64,000 nt of DNA from Ignavibacteriota bacterium (GTDB taxonomy: Bacteria > Bacteroidota > Ignavibacteria > Ignavibacteriales > Melioribacteraceae): the NCBI GenBank assembly GCA_002746605.1, contig PDPT01000040.1:1-64000 (forward strand). The letters are read 5' to 3'. Below, one piece after another: positions 9,801 through 19,600 of this stretch (positions within the stretch are counted from its first letter, which is position 1; each line of letters opens with the position of its first letter). A program made the position numbers and the translations under genes. The notes below the pieces were generated by a model that ran no database searches, was not told the origin of the DNA, and saw nothing but the letters and a program-made list of their open reading frames with translations.

Positions 9801-10382
9801 GCAAAATTTGTTCTTTACGAACCTAATCAGGAAACTCAAAATAATGGTCAGTGGGATTGGGGTGAAGCAATTATCTTGCAGCCTCAAGGTGCAACCGGTG
9901 CAACTACATCTTATCAAATAAATTTAAGATTAGATTCTAAACTTACAAACCAAATTTTGCCTTCCAAAGGTGATATTTATAAATTAGTAACAAACAGACC
10001 TTTTGAAAAAGGTGATAAATATGTTTTTGAAACCCAAAAAGTTGAGTTTAAAGCTGATTCAGTAAATTCTAAATTAAGCAATATTAATGTTGTTCCAAAT
10101 CCTTATGTTGCTTATTCCATGTCTGAAAATCCGGGACGTACTTTAACAAAAAGAGGCGAACGTGAATTACAATTTAGAAACTTGCCTCCTACATGTACAA
10201 TAAGGATATACACGTTAACAGGCGAATTGGTAGATACAATTGAAAAAGATGATAACTCAAGTATTGCTTACTGGAATTTATTAAGCTCTGAAGGTATGAG
10301 AATTTCTTATGGTGTTTATATCTATCATGTAGAAGCTCCTGAAGTTGGAGAACATATTGGACGATTTGGGGTTATTAAATAG
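6852..10382 (+). CDS. Giant secreted calcium-binding-type protein with FN3-like region and variant sorting domain
   Basis: A 1176-residue exported protein, third gene of module 1. It has a signal peptide (cleavage near Ala20). Residues about 330-450 are rich in Asp/Asn loops (IDNDDDGIVDES, DEDGDWNPEKND, DLNDNGLFDEEE) that resemble EF-hand or thrombospondin type 3 calcium loops. A fibronectin type III-like region starts near 570 (KPIVTAVSGDGKVTLYWD, then GYKIYRSRDF and YYYAVVAYDRG). From about 1079 (VVPNPYV) to the end there is a FlgD/T9SS-like beta domain ending GVYIYHVEAPEVGEHIGRFG; it lacks the canonical NYPNPFNP. The gene follows the receptor by 31 bases with an AGGA site. It aligns along its length with 16657-20082. 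I recognise no enzyme; a ligand-capture partner for the adjacent receptor is inferred from position. Confidence 0.75.
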   Translation: MKSKIFVILFSLIFVISLKAQENTKYKNATKVEKIEGKKGFLVLNKITGDPRSIYEIVISGNKIQTSLWNYGSITKPQALNDVKDLVWNGLGYGYEFGLLAGAQVIGDQGDTVNIISDSHGRYTEGDYDPTRTLKWGWLPKPGYADPSANTIASLNAPDNNGDGKPDSWPDTWYSPGAGTYLWPAFLGDASTAPDEEVYFAIDDFTNYEFIDKYKPFPNDSSKGGLGLEADVRVLQFNNPLAEDLLFTVYQMTNASEKMLDPFYMGMYGDPHIGGASDYNDDMAFFIPPKGELADKYDQRARSMVYGWDGDGRGKGGKKPGYFGWKFLESPSIDNDNIDNDDDGIVDESPFNGKGNYIDGSIYPLNTGVNDVVKYEKIFGKLKPRWSGDEDGDWNPEKNDFGIDGIGPDSKNYPGKDYGEGDGVPSQAWYDDLNDNGLFDEEESGTLTDEWSLGKKWAGSEPNFGFRDISESDQLGLTGFTIDAAGANQPKEDDIMWTWLTKPEINPDQEYLKTAGDNIFCFSTGPMSLDKGESQRFSMVIILGEDRNDLLLNAITSVKILEADYQFAQPPDKPIVTAVSGDGKVTLYWDAKSEESIDPLTSEKDFEGYKIYRSRDFKFSDVYTVTDANGVPFLGQALYDDISGKRAQFDLVNDYSGLSEIEYVGRGVKYNLGSNTGLVHEYVDSTVQNGIKYYYAVVAYDRGTEDLPPTETQSVIQQDPTTGKLIFDVNTVEVIPGPNGIGLKDAEAGNDGTPTLVKGNPTGDVKVKVLEDLAVEDKLYSITFDTTNVYSILDSTGVSYQIKSKGTILVALRHKNIVKESIVLKDEGNNVVSEDDYVVNPVRGQIAGKTAASLPEGNIYTISYRYYPNFQSSLINNEDGNDVFEGLRVFIKNVELGVNQEKSRFITNSAITVIDSVIFPPVLGADKVKLSADWEIRWNNVDTTADGKWADADTTQTLLGNVAAPFTVWYVLDEAPNYHLEEPAKFVLYEPNQETQNNGQWDWGEAIILQPQGATGATTSYQINLRLDSKLTNQILPSKGDIYKLVTNRPFEKGDKYVFETQKVEFKADSVNSKLSNINVVPNPYVAYSMSENPGRTLTKRGERELQFRNLPPTCTIRIYTLTGELVDTIEKDDNSSIAYWNLLSSEGMRISYGVYIYHVEAPEVGEHIGRFGVIK

Positions 10383-10444
10383 GAAAATAAACTTAGAATA
10401 ATCATATATAATAAAATGAGTTATTTTGATATTTGGAGAAAAAA

Positions 10445-11479
10445 ATGAATAAGTTTTCAAAAATTTTGGCAATCTGTATTTTGTTATCCACTTTTAATAT
10501 TTTATTTGCACAAACTGATGCGGATATATCAAGAGTCGGAACTACTGCTGCACAGGTTCTAAAAATATCACCGGGGGCTCGAGCATTAGGTATGGGAAAT
10601 GCTTATGTTGCAGTAAGTAATGATATCTATTCTGCATACTTTAATCCTGCCGGAATAACAAAATCTAAGGGTATAAGTCAAGTTGCATTTAATCATTCCA
10701 ATTGGCTGGCAGATGTTAATTACGATTTTGCTGCAGGTTCAATTAATATTTTAGGATTTGGTACTTTCTTTGCAACATTTTCTTCACTAAGAGTTCCTGA
10801 AGATAATGTTACATCTTTCGAATATCCCGAAGGAGACGGAAGAACCTGGGATGCTAATTCTTTAGTAATTGGTGTTGGTTATGCACGTAGCCTTACTGAT
10901 AGATTTTCAATTGGTTTTCATTTTAAATATGTTCAAGAGTCAATCTGGAATACTTCTGCTTCAGGTATTGCATTAGATGTTGGTACTTATTATGTAACTC
11001 CATTTAATGATTTGGTAATTGGTGCGAGTATTTCTAATTTCGGAACAAAAATGCAATTAGATGGGAGAGATTTGCGATTAAATGATGATCCCAATAATTC
11101 TCGTGAATCGGGGCCTAATAATATTCCTGCCCAATATACAACAGAAAGAAATGATCTGCCTTTACATTTTAAAGTCGGATTATCTATGGATGTTGTAGAA
11201 ACAAGATACTTTAAAGTTACTGCTGCTGTAGATGCGATACATCCTAACGATAACAAAGAATATATTAATTCGGGTTTAGAATTTTCATATAATAATATGG
11301 TTTTCTTGAGAGCAGGTTATAAATCTTTATTTATGCCAAATACTATTCAAGGTTTAACACTCGGTTGCGGTATAAATTATGAACTTACTCCTGAATTAAA
11401 CTTTACTTTTAATTATGCTTATGCAGATTATGGAAGACTAAACAATATTCAGTACTTTGATATTGGTTTAGTTTTTTAG
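10445..11479 (+). CDS. PorV/PorQ-like outer-membrane barrel, module 1
   Basis: A 344-residue barrel of the PorV/UPF0164 type. It has a signal peptide (to about Ala22) and the family's N-terminal signature GTTAAQVLKISPGARALGMG, followed by NDIYSAYFNPAGI. It ends in an outer-membrane-style beta strand (YFDIGLVF). In T9SS, PorV shuttles sorting-domain proteins to the attachment machinery, so placement next to T9SS clients fits such a role. The reading frame also opens at a TTG at 10433, but ATG 10445 is preferred: GGAG at 10435-10438 is correctly spaced for it and the signal peptide then starts cleanly. The paralogue is 20102-21115. It could be an ordinary FadL-like porin rather than a true shuttle. 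Confidence 0.85.
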   Translation: MNKFSKILAICILLSTFNILFAQTDADISRVGTTAAQVLKISPGARALGMGNAYVAVSNDIYSAYFNPAGITKSKGISQVAFNHSNWLADVNYDFAAGSINILGFGTFFATFSSLRVPEDNVTSFEYPEGDGRTWDANSLVIGVGYARSLTDRFSIGFHFKYVQESIWNTSASGIALDVGTYYVTPFNDLVIGASISNFGTKMQLDGRDLRLNDDPNNSRESGPNNIPAQYTTERNDLPLHFKVGLSMDVVETRYFKVTAAVDAIHPNDNKEYINSGLEFSYNNMVFLRAGYKSLFMPNTIQGLTLGCGINYELTPELNFTFNYAYADYGRLNNIQYFDIGLVF

Positions 11480-11513
11480 TATTATTTTTAGAATAATACT
11501 TTGCTCAAAATTT

Positions 11514-11556
11514 AATCCGGATATTTGTTGCTTACTCAACATTATTCGGATTTTTT
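11514..11556 (+). terminator. Probable intrinsic terminator of module 1
   Basis: AATCCG (11514-11519) pairs with CGGATT (11547-11552). The right arm is followed directly by a T tract. The loop is long, with partial internal pairing. It lies 34 bases after the PorV-like stop codon. The same AATCCG/CGGATT arms occur in the hairpin at 32755-32800. Confidence 0.55.
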
Positions 11557-11735
11557 AAAATTTAAACTATAAAAATATTAAGTATTTTCTTATTATATTC
11601 AAATAAACAAATTCCATTAAGAATTTTTGTTTTTCTTTTTTTACTTATGCTTAAATTTTTTAGGCTTTACAAGGTATCTTAAATATAAAAGAGAAACCAT
11701 TTCATTTCTAATAATTCATTTGTCGTTTAAAGTTA

Positions 11736-11769
11736 ATAACTTATTTTTCTGAAAGTTTATGTGAATATT
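11736..11769 (+). promoter_or_regulatory. Upstream element shared by both surface modules, copy 2
   Basis: This carries CTTATTTTT, CTGAAAGTTT, ATGTGAA and TATT in the same order as 1718-1755. It lies 265 bases before the first gene of module 2, against 163 bases before module 1. Its position relative to the downstream TTGCAAAAAT is nearly the same in both (about 63 bases). A regulatory role is inferred from the conservation. Confidence 0.4.
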
Positions 11770-11832
11770 ATTCCAAAAAACTGTATGAAATCATTAAAAA
11801 TCGTTTTAAAAAATTTTACTATATGTAAGAGA

Positions 11833-11860
11833 TTGCAAAAATATTAAAAAAGTGTATTAT
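11833..11860 (+). promoter_or_regulatory. Putative promoter of surface module 2
   Basis: TTGCAA (11833-11838), a 16-base spacer and TATTAT (11855-11860) make a good sigma-70-like promoter. It would give a leader of about 130 bases. The same TTGCAAAAAT and GTATTAT blocks occur upstream of module 1. Confidence 0.4.
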
Positions 11861-12000
11861 ATTGTAAATTAATTGAGACCTAAAATTTATCTTAATCAAG
11901 AATATAAAAATGACGTTTATCTTAGACTAATATTTTTGATTGATTGTAAATATAAATTTTGAAACTTTAATAATTTTTCTATTAATACTAAGGAGGCAGT

Positions 12001-13671
12001 ATGAAAAAAATAATAATAATATGTTTAGCTTTTATCTTATCTATGCAATTAAGTGCACAGAGTGATGAGTTTACTAGATTTGCTACCATAAAAACTGATA
12101 GTTTTGAAGTCGGTGGTTTCGGCGGAATTGTATCTGGGGTAGATTTTGATAATGACGGTAAACCGGATTTATATGCTTGTAATACAAATATGGTAGATAG
12201 AGAAGATGAACTAAAACCTCGTCTTTATAAATTTGAATGGACAAATGGAAAATGGGATTCTGTTTGGTCAGCTGACATTTCAGGCATAGTTCCTGCTCAG
12301 AACACTTGGCCTGCTTTAACTTGGGGAGATTTAGATAAAGATGGAAAACAGGAAATAATTTGGGGACCCGTTAATGCACTTGACGCTGAAACAAATCCTA
12401 ACCCTCCTAGAATTATTGTTTTTGAAACTCCGGGTGACGGTAGTGATAATATGGGTGTTTCCGACGGTTTTGGCGGATTTTTGCCTAATGCAAAAACTAC
12501 AATTATAGATGCTGATTCTGTTAATTTTGAGTTACGTCCTGTAATTTTTAGAGTTGCTGATGTTGATAACGACAATACTGATGAAATTATTTTTGCAGAA
12601 AGAAGAGGTAGTAAAAACAATTTTCATTTTGGAGTAGTTTCTGTAAATGATATTCCTGATGGTGGAGGTGATTCTGAAACTTGGACAATTGAATTAAGCG
12701 GACTTGGTGATACTAATTTTATTGGCAACAATTATGATGCTGCAGTTCTTGATAATTATGTTTATGTGTGGAATGATGAAGGGCATATAAATACTTTAAG
12801 ATATGTAAATAACAGTTGGGAAAGTTTACCTCCACAATCAATAGGCAGCGGTTCCTTTAAAGGTTCGCAAGTTGTTGATGTTGATGGAGACGGAACTAAA
12901 GAAATAGTTGTTGGAAGTTGGTTTGGTTCAGGTAACGGAAGTGTATTGTTACTGCAACAAGATGGTGATACATTGGTTTATTCAAAAATTGCTGATGTTT
13001 CTAAATTAGGCGGCGGAAGGATAGTTAGTTCCGCTTTTGGTGATTTAGATAATGATGATCAAGTTGATTTTGTTTTTGGAAGTCGTTTTGATGCCTCATA
13101 CAAGCCGATTAATGCTATTTACAGAGTTGAATACCAAGGCGGTGATATAGCAGACTCTAATAATTATACTTTAAGTGTTATTGATTCAAATTTCTTTTTC
13201 GATAATCCGTTAACAGTTGCAGATACTAGTGGTGGAGGTGACATAGGAACATTGATTATGGTCGATAATGATGGTGATGGATATGATGAAGTTATATACA
13301 CTCAAGATTATACTAGGGGCAGTGCTAATGATTGGCCTTTAGATGTTATTTTTTTAGAAAATTCTGTGGCAGTTTCCGTTGAAGAAGTTGAAGGTATAAT
13401 TCCTAATAAGTTTACGGTTTCTCAAAATTATCCAAATCCTTTTAATCCATCTACAACAATACAATTTGGTATTACTAAACCAGCAAATGTAGAAATAAAG
13501 GTATTTGATATTCTTGGCAGAGAAGTTTCAACTTTAGTTTCTAATAAATTATTTAGTGCCGGTACTTATAATGTTAATTTTGATGCAAATAAATTAGCGA
13601 GTGGTATTTATGTTTATAGAGTTACTGCTGGCAATGCTGTAATAACTAAAAAAATGCAGTTGCTTAAATAA
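12001..13671 (+). CDS. Secreted FG-GAP/VCBS-repeat protein with T9SS type A sorting domain
   Basis: A 556-residue exported protein that opens module 2, paralogous to 1883-3853 but about 100 residues shorter. The signal peptide is cleaved near Ala19. Calcium-type loops occur near residues 48 (DFDNDGKPDL), 111 (DLDKDGKQEI), 187 (DVDNDNTDEI), 293 (DVDGDGTKEI), 349 (DLDNDDQVDF) and 421 (DNDGDGYDEV), consistent with a six- or seven-bladed propeller. A canonical type A sorting domain starts near 470 (SQNYPNPFNPSTTIQFG) and ends with VITKKMQLLK. AGGAGG precedes the ATG. Family knowledge predicts T9SS export to the surface; the ligand is unknown. A strong hairpin follows within the gap to the receptor gene. 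Confidence 0.85.
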   Translation: MKKIIIICLAFILSMQLSAQSDEFTRFATIKTDSFEVGGFGGIVSGVDFDNDGKPDLYACNTNMVDREDELKPRLYKFEWTNGKWDSVWSADISGIVPAQNTWPALTWGDLDKDGKQEIIWGPVNALDAETNPNPPRIIVFETPGDGSDNMGVSDGFGGFLPNAKTTIIDADSVNFELRPVIFRVADVDNDNTDEIIFAERRGSKNNFHFGVVSVNDIPDGGGDSETWTIELSGLGDTNFIGNNYDAAVLDNYVYVWNDEGHINTLRYVNNSWESLPPQSIGSGSFKGSQVVDVDGDGTKEIVVGSWFGSGNGSVLLLQQDGDTLVYSKIADVSKLGGGRIVSSAFGDLDNDDQVDFVFGSRFDASYKPINAIYRVEYQGGDIADSNNYTLSVIDSNFFFDNPLTVADTSGGGDIGTLIMVDNDGDGYDEVIYTQDYTRGSANDWPLDVIFLENSVAVSVEEVEGIIPNKFTVSQNYPNPFNPSTTIQFGITKPANVEIKVFDILGREVSTLVSNKLFSAGTYNVNFDANKLASGIYVYRVTAGNAVITKKMQLLK

Positions 13672-13823
13672 AAAAGTGAAACATCTGAAAAATTAGAGCA
13701 AGCTGAAAAAATATATAAGCATGGTGTTGAAATATAGGTGAGTATAACAAAATTTCTAATTCTTCAGAAATTTCAAAATACATAATTTATTGGGGGTGTT
13801 TTCCCTGGTATTATTTATAAAAT

Positions 13824-13853
13824 GGGCGGAATATAAAGTCCGCCCGTTCTTTT
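13824..13853 (+). terminator. GC-rich intercistronic hairpin, possible partial terminator in module 2
   Basis: GGGCGGA (13824-13830) and TCCGCCC (13839-13845) form a perfect seven-pair stem with an eight-base loop, followed by the T-rich GTTCTTTTACTT. It lies 50 bases before the receptor start. It could separate expression of the abundant first gene from the rest, or end its transcript completely. Confidence 0.65.
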
Positions 13854-13902
13854 ACTTAAAATTAAAGAAACAAAATTAAAGATAAAACCTTATTACGAGG
13901 TA

Positions 13903-16635
13903 ATGATGAGATTAAAAATTTTCCCACAATTTATATTACTTTTCTTTTTTATTTCATTAACAGCCACTAATGCCGGTAACACAGGTAAAATATCCGGAAA
14001 GGTTACTGATACAGGCTCAGGTAAACCGCTTATTGGTATAAATATCATTTTAGAAGGCACATCTCTTGGAGCTGCAACAGATATTGATGGAAAATATGTA
14101 ATAAATAATATTGAGCCTGGTGTTTATACAATGATAGTTTCCGGAATTGGTTATCAAAAGAAAAAAATTACATCGGTAAATGTTGCCTCCGATTTTACTA
14201 CACAAGTTGATATTAAATTATCGGAAGAAGCAATTGGTTTGGAAACAATTGTTGTGCAAGCGAAAGAACCCTTAGTAAGAAAAGATTTAACTTCTTCTAA
14301 AACTGTTATTGATAATAGTAGAATAGAAAGTCTGCCTGTAGAAAGCATTGATCAAGTTTTATCATTGCAAGCAGGCATTGTTAAAGGTTCTGGAGGTGAG
14401 TTGCACATAAGAGGCGGACGTTCTACCGAAGTTTCTTATAATGTTAACGGTTTATCTGCCGTAAATCCTTTTGATTACGGAAGAACGGTTCAAATTTCTA
14501 CAAATGCAGTTAAAGAGCTTTCTGTAGTAAGTGGTACTTTTAATGCTGAATATGGGAACGCTTTAAGCGGTGTTGTAAATACAATAACCAAAGAGGGCGG
14601 AAAAAAATATTCAGGTTCATTATCATTCTATACCGGTGATTTTTTAAGTAATTCTACCAATGTTTTTGCAAATATTGATGATATAAATCCTTTAAGCAAT
14701 AGAGTTGTTGAAGGAACTTTTGGTGGTCCTATTCCTTTTCTTGAGGATAATTTTTCGTTTTTTGTTTCTTCAAGATATAATAAGAGTGAAGGTTATCTTT
14801 ATGGTATAAGGCAGCACACAATTTATGATTCTCTATCCCGAAACCAGGCAGATCCAAATATATTGTACTTGTCACAAACTGGGGATAATAAAATTGTTTC
14901 TATGAATCCCAGCGAAGATTTTAACTTCACCGGTAAATTAACATTCAAACCAGTTTCTACAATAAAAATTAATTATGATGTAGTTTATTCAAAATCAAAT
15001 TATCAAACCTATTCACACGATTATAAATATAATCCGGATGCAAATTATAACAGATATACTTGGGGATTAGTAAACTCTTTGGAGTATAAGCAGGCAGTAA
15101 GCGATAATACTTTTTTTGAATTAAAAGGTTCTCATAGTATTTATGATTTTAAAAGATATTTGTTCCCTTTATTAGATGCTGATGGAAATAAAGTTTCTTT
15201 TAATCCTACAATGAGTTTGGCTGGTTTATATGCCGACCCAAGATACCAGCCTTATGATAAATCAATAAGTTTTAGTCCGTTTACGTTTGTTTCCGGTGGA
15301 ACAAGATCAGAGCATTTTTATCAAAGGTCTAATACGATAGAGGTTAAGTTCGATTTAACAAGCCAAGTACATAAGCAGCACGAAATAAAATTTGGGTTTA
15401 ATACAAAGTGGGATAAACTTAACTATGTTTACTTTCAAATTTTAAGAGATAGAACAAAACATTTAACTCCTGAAATTCCTAATCCGGAAACAGACATAAG
15501 TTCAATTGATATTTATTCGAGAAAGCCTGTTCAATATTCCGGTTATATTCAGGATAAAATGGAATTTGAAAGTATGATAATTAATGCGGGTTTAAGATTA
15601 GACTATTTCAATTCTAAAAGCATCTTTGCTCCCGATGAATTTAAACCCACATCTAATTTGGAAGATGCTGAAGATAAATTATCAATAAGTCCAAGATTAG
15701 GAATATCTTTTCCTATTACTGACAGAGGTATAATACATTTTTCATACGGACATTTTTATCAATTGCCTCCTTACAAATATTTATATACAAATCCTAACTT
15801 TGAAGATATAGTTGCGGCACCAACTTACGGAAATGCAAACCTAAATCCTGAAAAAACCGTTACTTACGAAATAGGTTTACAACAACAATTAACTGAAGAC
15901 GTTGCTTTTAATGTTACAGGTTTTTACAAAGATGTAAGAGACTTATTGGCAATTCAACAAATAAGAATAAGCAGTAGCAAATATTACAACAAGTATGTAA
16001 ATAAAGATTATGGAAATATAAAAGGGATAACATTTTCATTTACAAAAAGAAAATTAAATCAAGGGTTATTTGGTGCTTCATTAGATTATACATTCCAAGT
16101 TGCCGAAGGTAATGAAACCGGAGCTGATGCTTTCTTTATTGATTTACTTTCAGGAAGACAAAGTGAAAAAATTCCTGTTCCGCTTGCTTGGGATCAGAGA
16201 CATACATTAAATGGTTTGCTTACTCTGGGTGAATCAGGCAATTGGACAGTAAGTATTGTTGGTTCAATTGGCAGCGGATTACCTTACACTCCTGTATTAT
16301 ATGAGCAGCAAATTTATTTAAGAACTAATAGCGATCTTAAACCTTTACAAACTAATGTAGATGTGTTATTAGATAAATCATTTACTTTTGGCACAACAAC
16401 GTTAACATTATTTATGAAAGTATTTAACTTGTTTGATACAAAAAATGAAAAGTTTGTTTATGATGATACAGGCAGAGCCACATATTCGTTAGCACAAAAG
16501 AAAGGTGGACCCGAAGCAACAAACAAAGTCTCGAAAAAATATCCAGGTATTAAATCTGCAACAGAATATTATAACAGACCTCATTACTATACGGCTCCAC
16601 GTGAAGTGAGATTAGGTTTTTCATTAAAGTTATAA
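13903..16635 (+). CDS. TonB-dependent receptor with N-terminal carboxypeptidase-regulatory-like domain
   Basis: A 910-residue outer-membrane receptor, second gene of module 2 and paralogue of 3962-6820. The signal peptide is followed by the regulatory-like sandwich (GKISGKVTDTGSGKPLIGIN, GAATDIDGKYVINNIEPGVY). The plug follows (LHIRGGRSTEVSYNVNGLSA, EYGNALSGVVNTITKEGG). The barrel ends with PREVRLGFSLKL. Stretches such as ITDRGIIHFSYGHFYQL and YEIGLQQQLTEDVAFNVTGF closely match copy 1, so the pair derives from one ancestor. Extracellular-loop regions differ more, which would suit different ligands. The start is ATGATG at 13903, with GAGG just upstream; the second ATG is equally possible. SusC-like, without SusD. 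Confidence 0.9.
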   Translation: MMRLKIFPQFILLFFFISLTATNAGNTGKISGKVTDTGSGKPLIGINIILEGTSLGAATDIDGKYVINNIEPGVYTMIVSGIGYQKKKITSVNVASDFTTQVDIKLSEEAIGLETIVVQAKEPLVRKDLTSSKTVIDNSRIESLPVESIDQVLSLQAGIVKGSGGELHIRGGRSTEVSYNVNGLSAVNPFDYGRTVQISTNAVKELSVVSGTFNAEYGNALSGVVNTITKEGGKKYSGSLSFYTGDFLSNSTNVFANIDDINPLSNRVVEGTFGGPIPFLEDNFSFFVSSRYNKSEGYLYGIRQHTIYDSLSRNQADPNILYLSQTGDNKIVSMNPSEDFNFTGKLTFKPVSTIKINYDVVYSKSNYQTYSHDYKYNPDANYNRYTWGLVNSLEYKQAVSDNTFFELKGSHSIYDFKRYLFPLLDADGNKVSFNPTMSLAGLYADPRYQPYDKSISFSPFTFVSGGTRSEHFYQRSNTIEVKFDLTSQVHKQHEIKFGFNTKWDKLNYVYFQILRDRTKHLTPEIPNPETDISSIDIYSRKPVQYSGYIQDKMEFESMIINAGLRLDYFNSKSIFAPDEFKPTSNLEDAEDKLSISPRLGISFPITDRGIIHFSYGHFYQLPPYKYLYTNPNFEDIVAAPTYGNANLNPEKTVTYEIGLQQQLTEDVAFNVTGFYKDVRDLLAIQQIRISSSKYYNKYVNKDYGNIKGITFSFTKRKLNQGLFGASLDYTFQVAEGNETGADAFFIDLLSGRQSEKIPVPLAWDQRHTLNGLLTLGESGNWTVSIVGSIGSGLPYTPVLYEQQIYLRTNSDLKPLQTNVDVLLDKSFTFGTTTLTLFMKVFNLFDTKNEKFVYDDTGRATYSLAQKKGGPEATNKVSKKYPGIKSATEYYNRPHYYTAPREVRLGFSLKL

Positions 16636-16656
16636 AGAATTTTTACGGAGAAACAG

Positions 16657-19600
16657 ATGTTAAAAAAAATAATGTTTTATTTATTGATTTTTGCTTTTGG
16701 ATTTATAGGTGTTAAGCAAAATTTTGCTCAATCTAATGAGTTAAAACTTAAACGAATGCAAGAACATCAAAAAATAAAAAATTTGTTGAACTTGAAACTG
16801 GCAAATTCTAAATCAAACAAATCAGGCAAAAAGAGTAACAGTCCTAAGAAATATTTAAAAGAAGGTTTGCTATCTAAAACCAATGCAGAAAGTGATAGAA
16901 AATCACTTTTTATGAATGGTAATAATGTTGCTGTAGAAATTGAAAATTACGGTGGTATTGGTCCCGGTTTTGGAGGGATAAGAGAAATAACAAATTTAAT
17001 TTGGAGAGGAGCTCCTTATATATTTCAATTTTGCCCTATTGTTGGAGCATCTGTGTTAGATACAGCAGGCATAAGAAGACACATCATCTCAGACGGTATG
17101 AATGACTACGATAGAACAGGTTTACGCGAGATAGATCCTGCAACGGGATTAAAATGGCAATGGCAGCCCCTTCCCGGTTATGCAGATCCCGATCAACCAA
17201 ATATTGCCTCTAATCCTGCTTTTGATTCCGATAGAGATGGTAAACCCGATAGTTGGCCTCGAGAATGGTATAATAGTACACTGGGGGAATATGTCTGGCC
17301 CGGCTATTTGGTCCAAGGACAGAATAATGCTGATCTTGAAGCTTTTTGGGCTATGGATGATAGAAATAATAAAGAGTTTGCTTATTTCCCTTATGTTAAC
17401 GATAGTTCAAAACAAGGCTTGGGTGTGCAGGTAGAAGGTAGAGCTTTTCAATGGAGTAACTCACTTGCAGCAAATGCAGTTTTTTTTGTTTGGTCGATAA
17501 CAAATATTAGTGATAAAGCTTTAGATAGTGTTGTGTTTGGTATTTATGGAGATCCTGATATTGGTGGTTCAGATAATGATGATGATAACGGATTATTTAT
17601 TCCGCCATTTGATACTACTGTGGCTCTTTATGCAAGAAATATGGTTTACTTTTTTGATCCTGACGGGGTAGGAGACCGAGGTAAAAAGTTAGGTTATTTA
17701 GGATGTAAGTTTTTAGAAAGTCCGGGTAAAATAGATGGAATTGATAATGACGGCGATGGAATGATTGATGAAAGACAAGATGATGGAATTGATAACGATG
17801 GTGATTGGAATATAGAAACAGATGATGTTGGAATTGATGGGATAGCTAACACAGGAGATTTTGGTGAAGGAGATGGTAAACCTACTGCTGGGAGTAGAAC
17901 TGCCGATAATAGACCAAATCCCTTAACACCTGGTGAGCCTAATTTTGAATATACTGATTTAGATGAATCCGACCAAATAGGTTTAACAAGTTTTAAAAGT
18001 TCTCAATGGGCAACTGATTTGAAAATTGCAGAAGATGAAGTTATGTGGAATGCTACAAAACCGGGTAACTTTAGCGAAATAACACAAGATGAAGACATAG
18101 TTTTTGTCTATGGTTCGGGATATATTTCTTTAAATCCCGGTGAGACCAAACGTATTTCTATGGTTTTTCTTTTTGGAGAAGATTTGGATGACCTTTTGAT
18201 AACTGCCGAAACAGTTCAAGATATTTATAACAAAAATTATCAATTCTTTAAACCTCCTAAATTACCTAATTTAACTGCAATTCCAGGTGATAAAAAAGTT
18301 ACGCTCTATTGGGATAGTTCAGCCGAAGAAAGTCTTGATCCAATTACCGGAAAAGATTTTGAAGGCTATGTAATTTATAGAAGCACAAGACCCGATTTCT
18401 CTGACATTCAAAATATTACTGATGGTAAAGGCTCAAAATTTTTATATGAACCGCTTAAAGATTCGAAAGGTTTTGAAGCTAAGTGGGATTTGGAAAATGA
18501 CTGGCGTGGTTATCATCCCGTACCATATCTTGGAAGAGGACTTAATTATTATCTTGGAGATAATTCCGGTTTGCAACATACTTTTGTTGATTTCAATAAT
18601 GTAATAAACGGTCAAACTTATTACTATGCAGTTGTTGCTTATGATCATGGAGATTCTGCGGGAATTCCACCTTCTGAAACAACCAAGAAAATTTCTTTAG
18701 ATCCAATTACCGGCAAACTTCGTTATGATGTTAATACAGTTGGAGTTGTACCCGGACCAAGAGCCAACGGTTATATAAAACCTGCAATAAATGATAATAA
18801 TGTTTTACATAGCAGCGGTGTTGCAAACGGAACGGTAGACTTTTATATTATTAATGATTTAGAAGTAGCTGATAACACTTATACTTTAACATTCAGTAAT
18901 AAAATGAATGTTGATGGTAGAGAAGTTACTAAGAAAAATTATTCAGTAAAAGGTGATGCTTCAATTAAAGAAAAAGTTACTTTATACGGAACAAAATTTG
19001 CACAGTTGTCTAAAACAAATATTATTAATGATGATTATTTAAGTGTAACTGATGAGCAAGGAAAAAAATACAACTTAAATTCTGATTATGAAATTAACTT
19101 TTCCAAAGGTGCAATTAAAAGAACTGATAACAGCTCAATGGCTGATAATTCTACTTATACAATAAAATATAACTATTACTCAATTTATCAAAGTACTGCA
19201 TTAAACGGCAAAGATTCAAATCCTGTTTTTGAAGGAATTAAATTAATATTAAATGATTATGACAAGTTAGATATTGATACCAAAAGGTCTAAATGGGTGA
19301 ACGGTAATATAGAAATTCCTTATAAAGCAGGAATTTCTTCAATTGGTATCCGCAAGGTTAAATATCCCGGAGATTATTTAATTACATTCTCCAACGAAAA
19401 TATTTCAACCGCAAGAAAAGTGGTTTCCGGTAAATTGATTGATATTCCCGTGAACTTTAAAGTTGAAGAAGTATCAACAGGTATTTCAAAACCGGTTGTA
19501 ACATTACTTAACGAAAGAGCAAAAAATGATTCAGCTTGGACACGAGGTGATGAAATAATATTTTTCAAACCAAATGCCAAAGGTACTATTACCGATACGT

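Larger units (their letters stand above)
11480..12000. other. 521-base intergenic region between modules
   Basis: No coding sequence is seen. The region holds the terminator of module 1 (11514-11556), the second copy of the shared upstream element (11736-11769), a promoter-like TTGCAA/TATTAT pair (11833-11860) and an AGGAGG ribosome site just before ATG 12001. The remainder is AT-rich and unremarkable. Confidence 0.6.
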
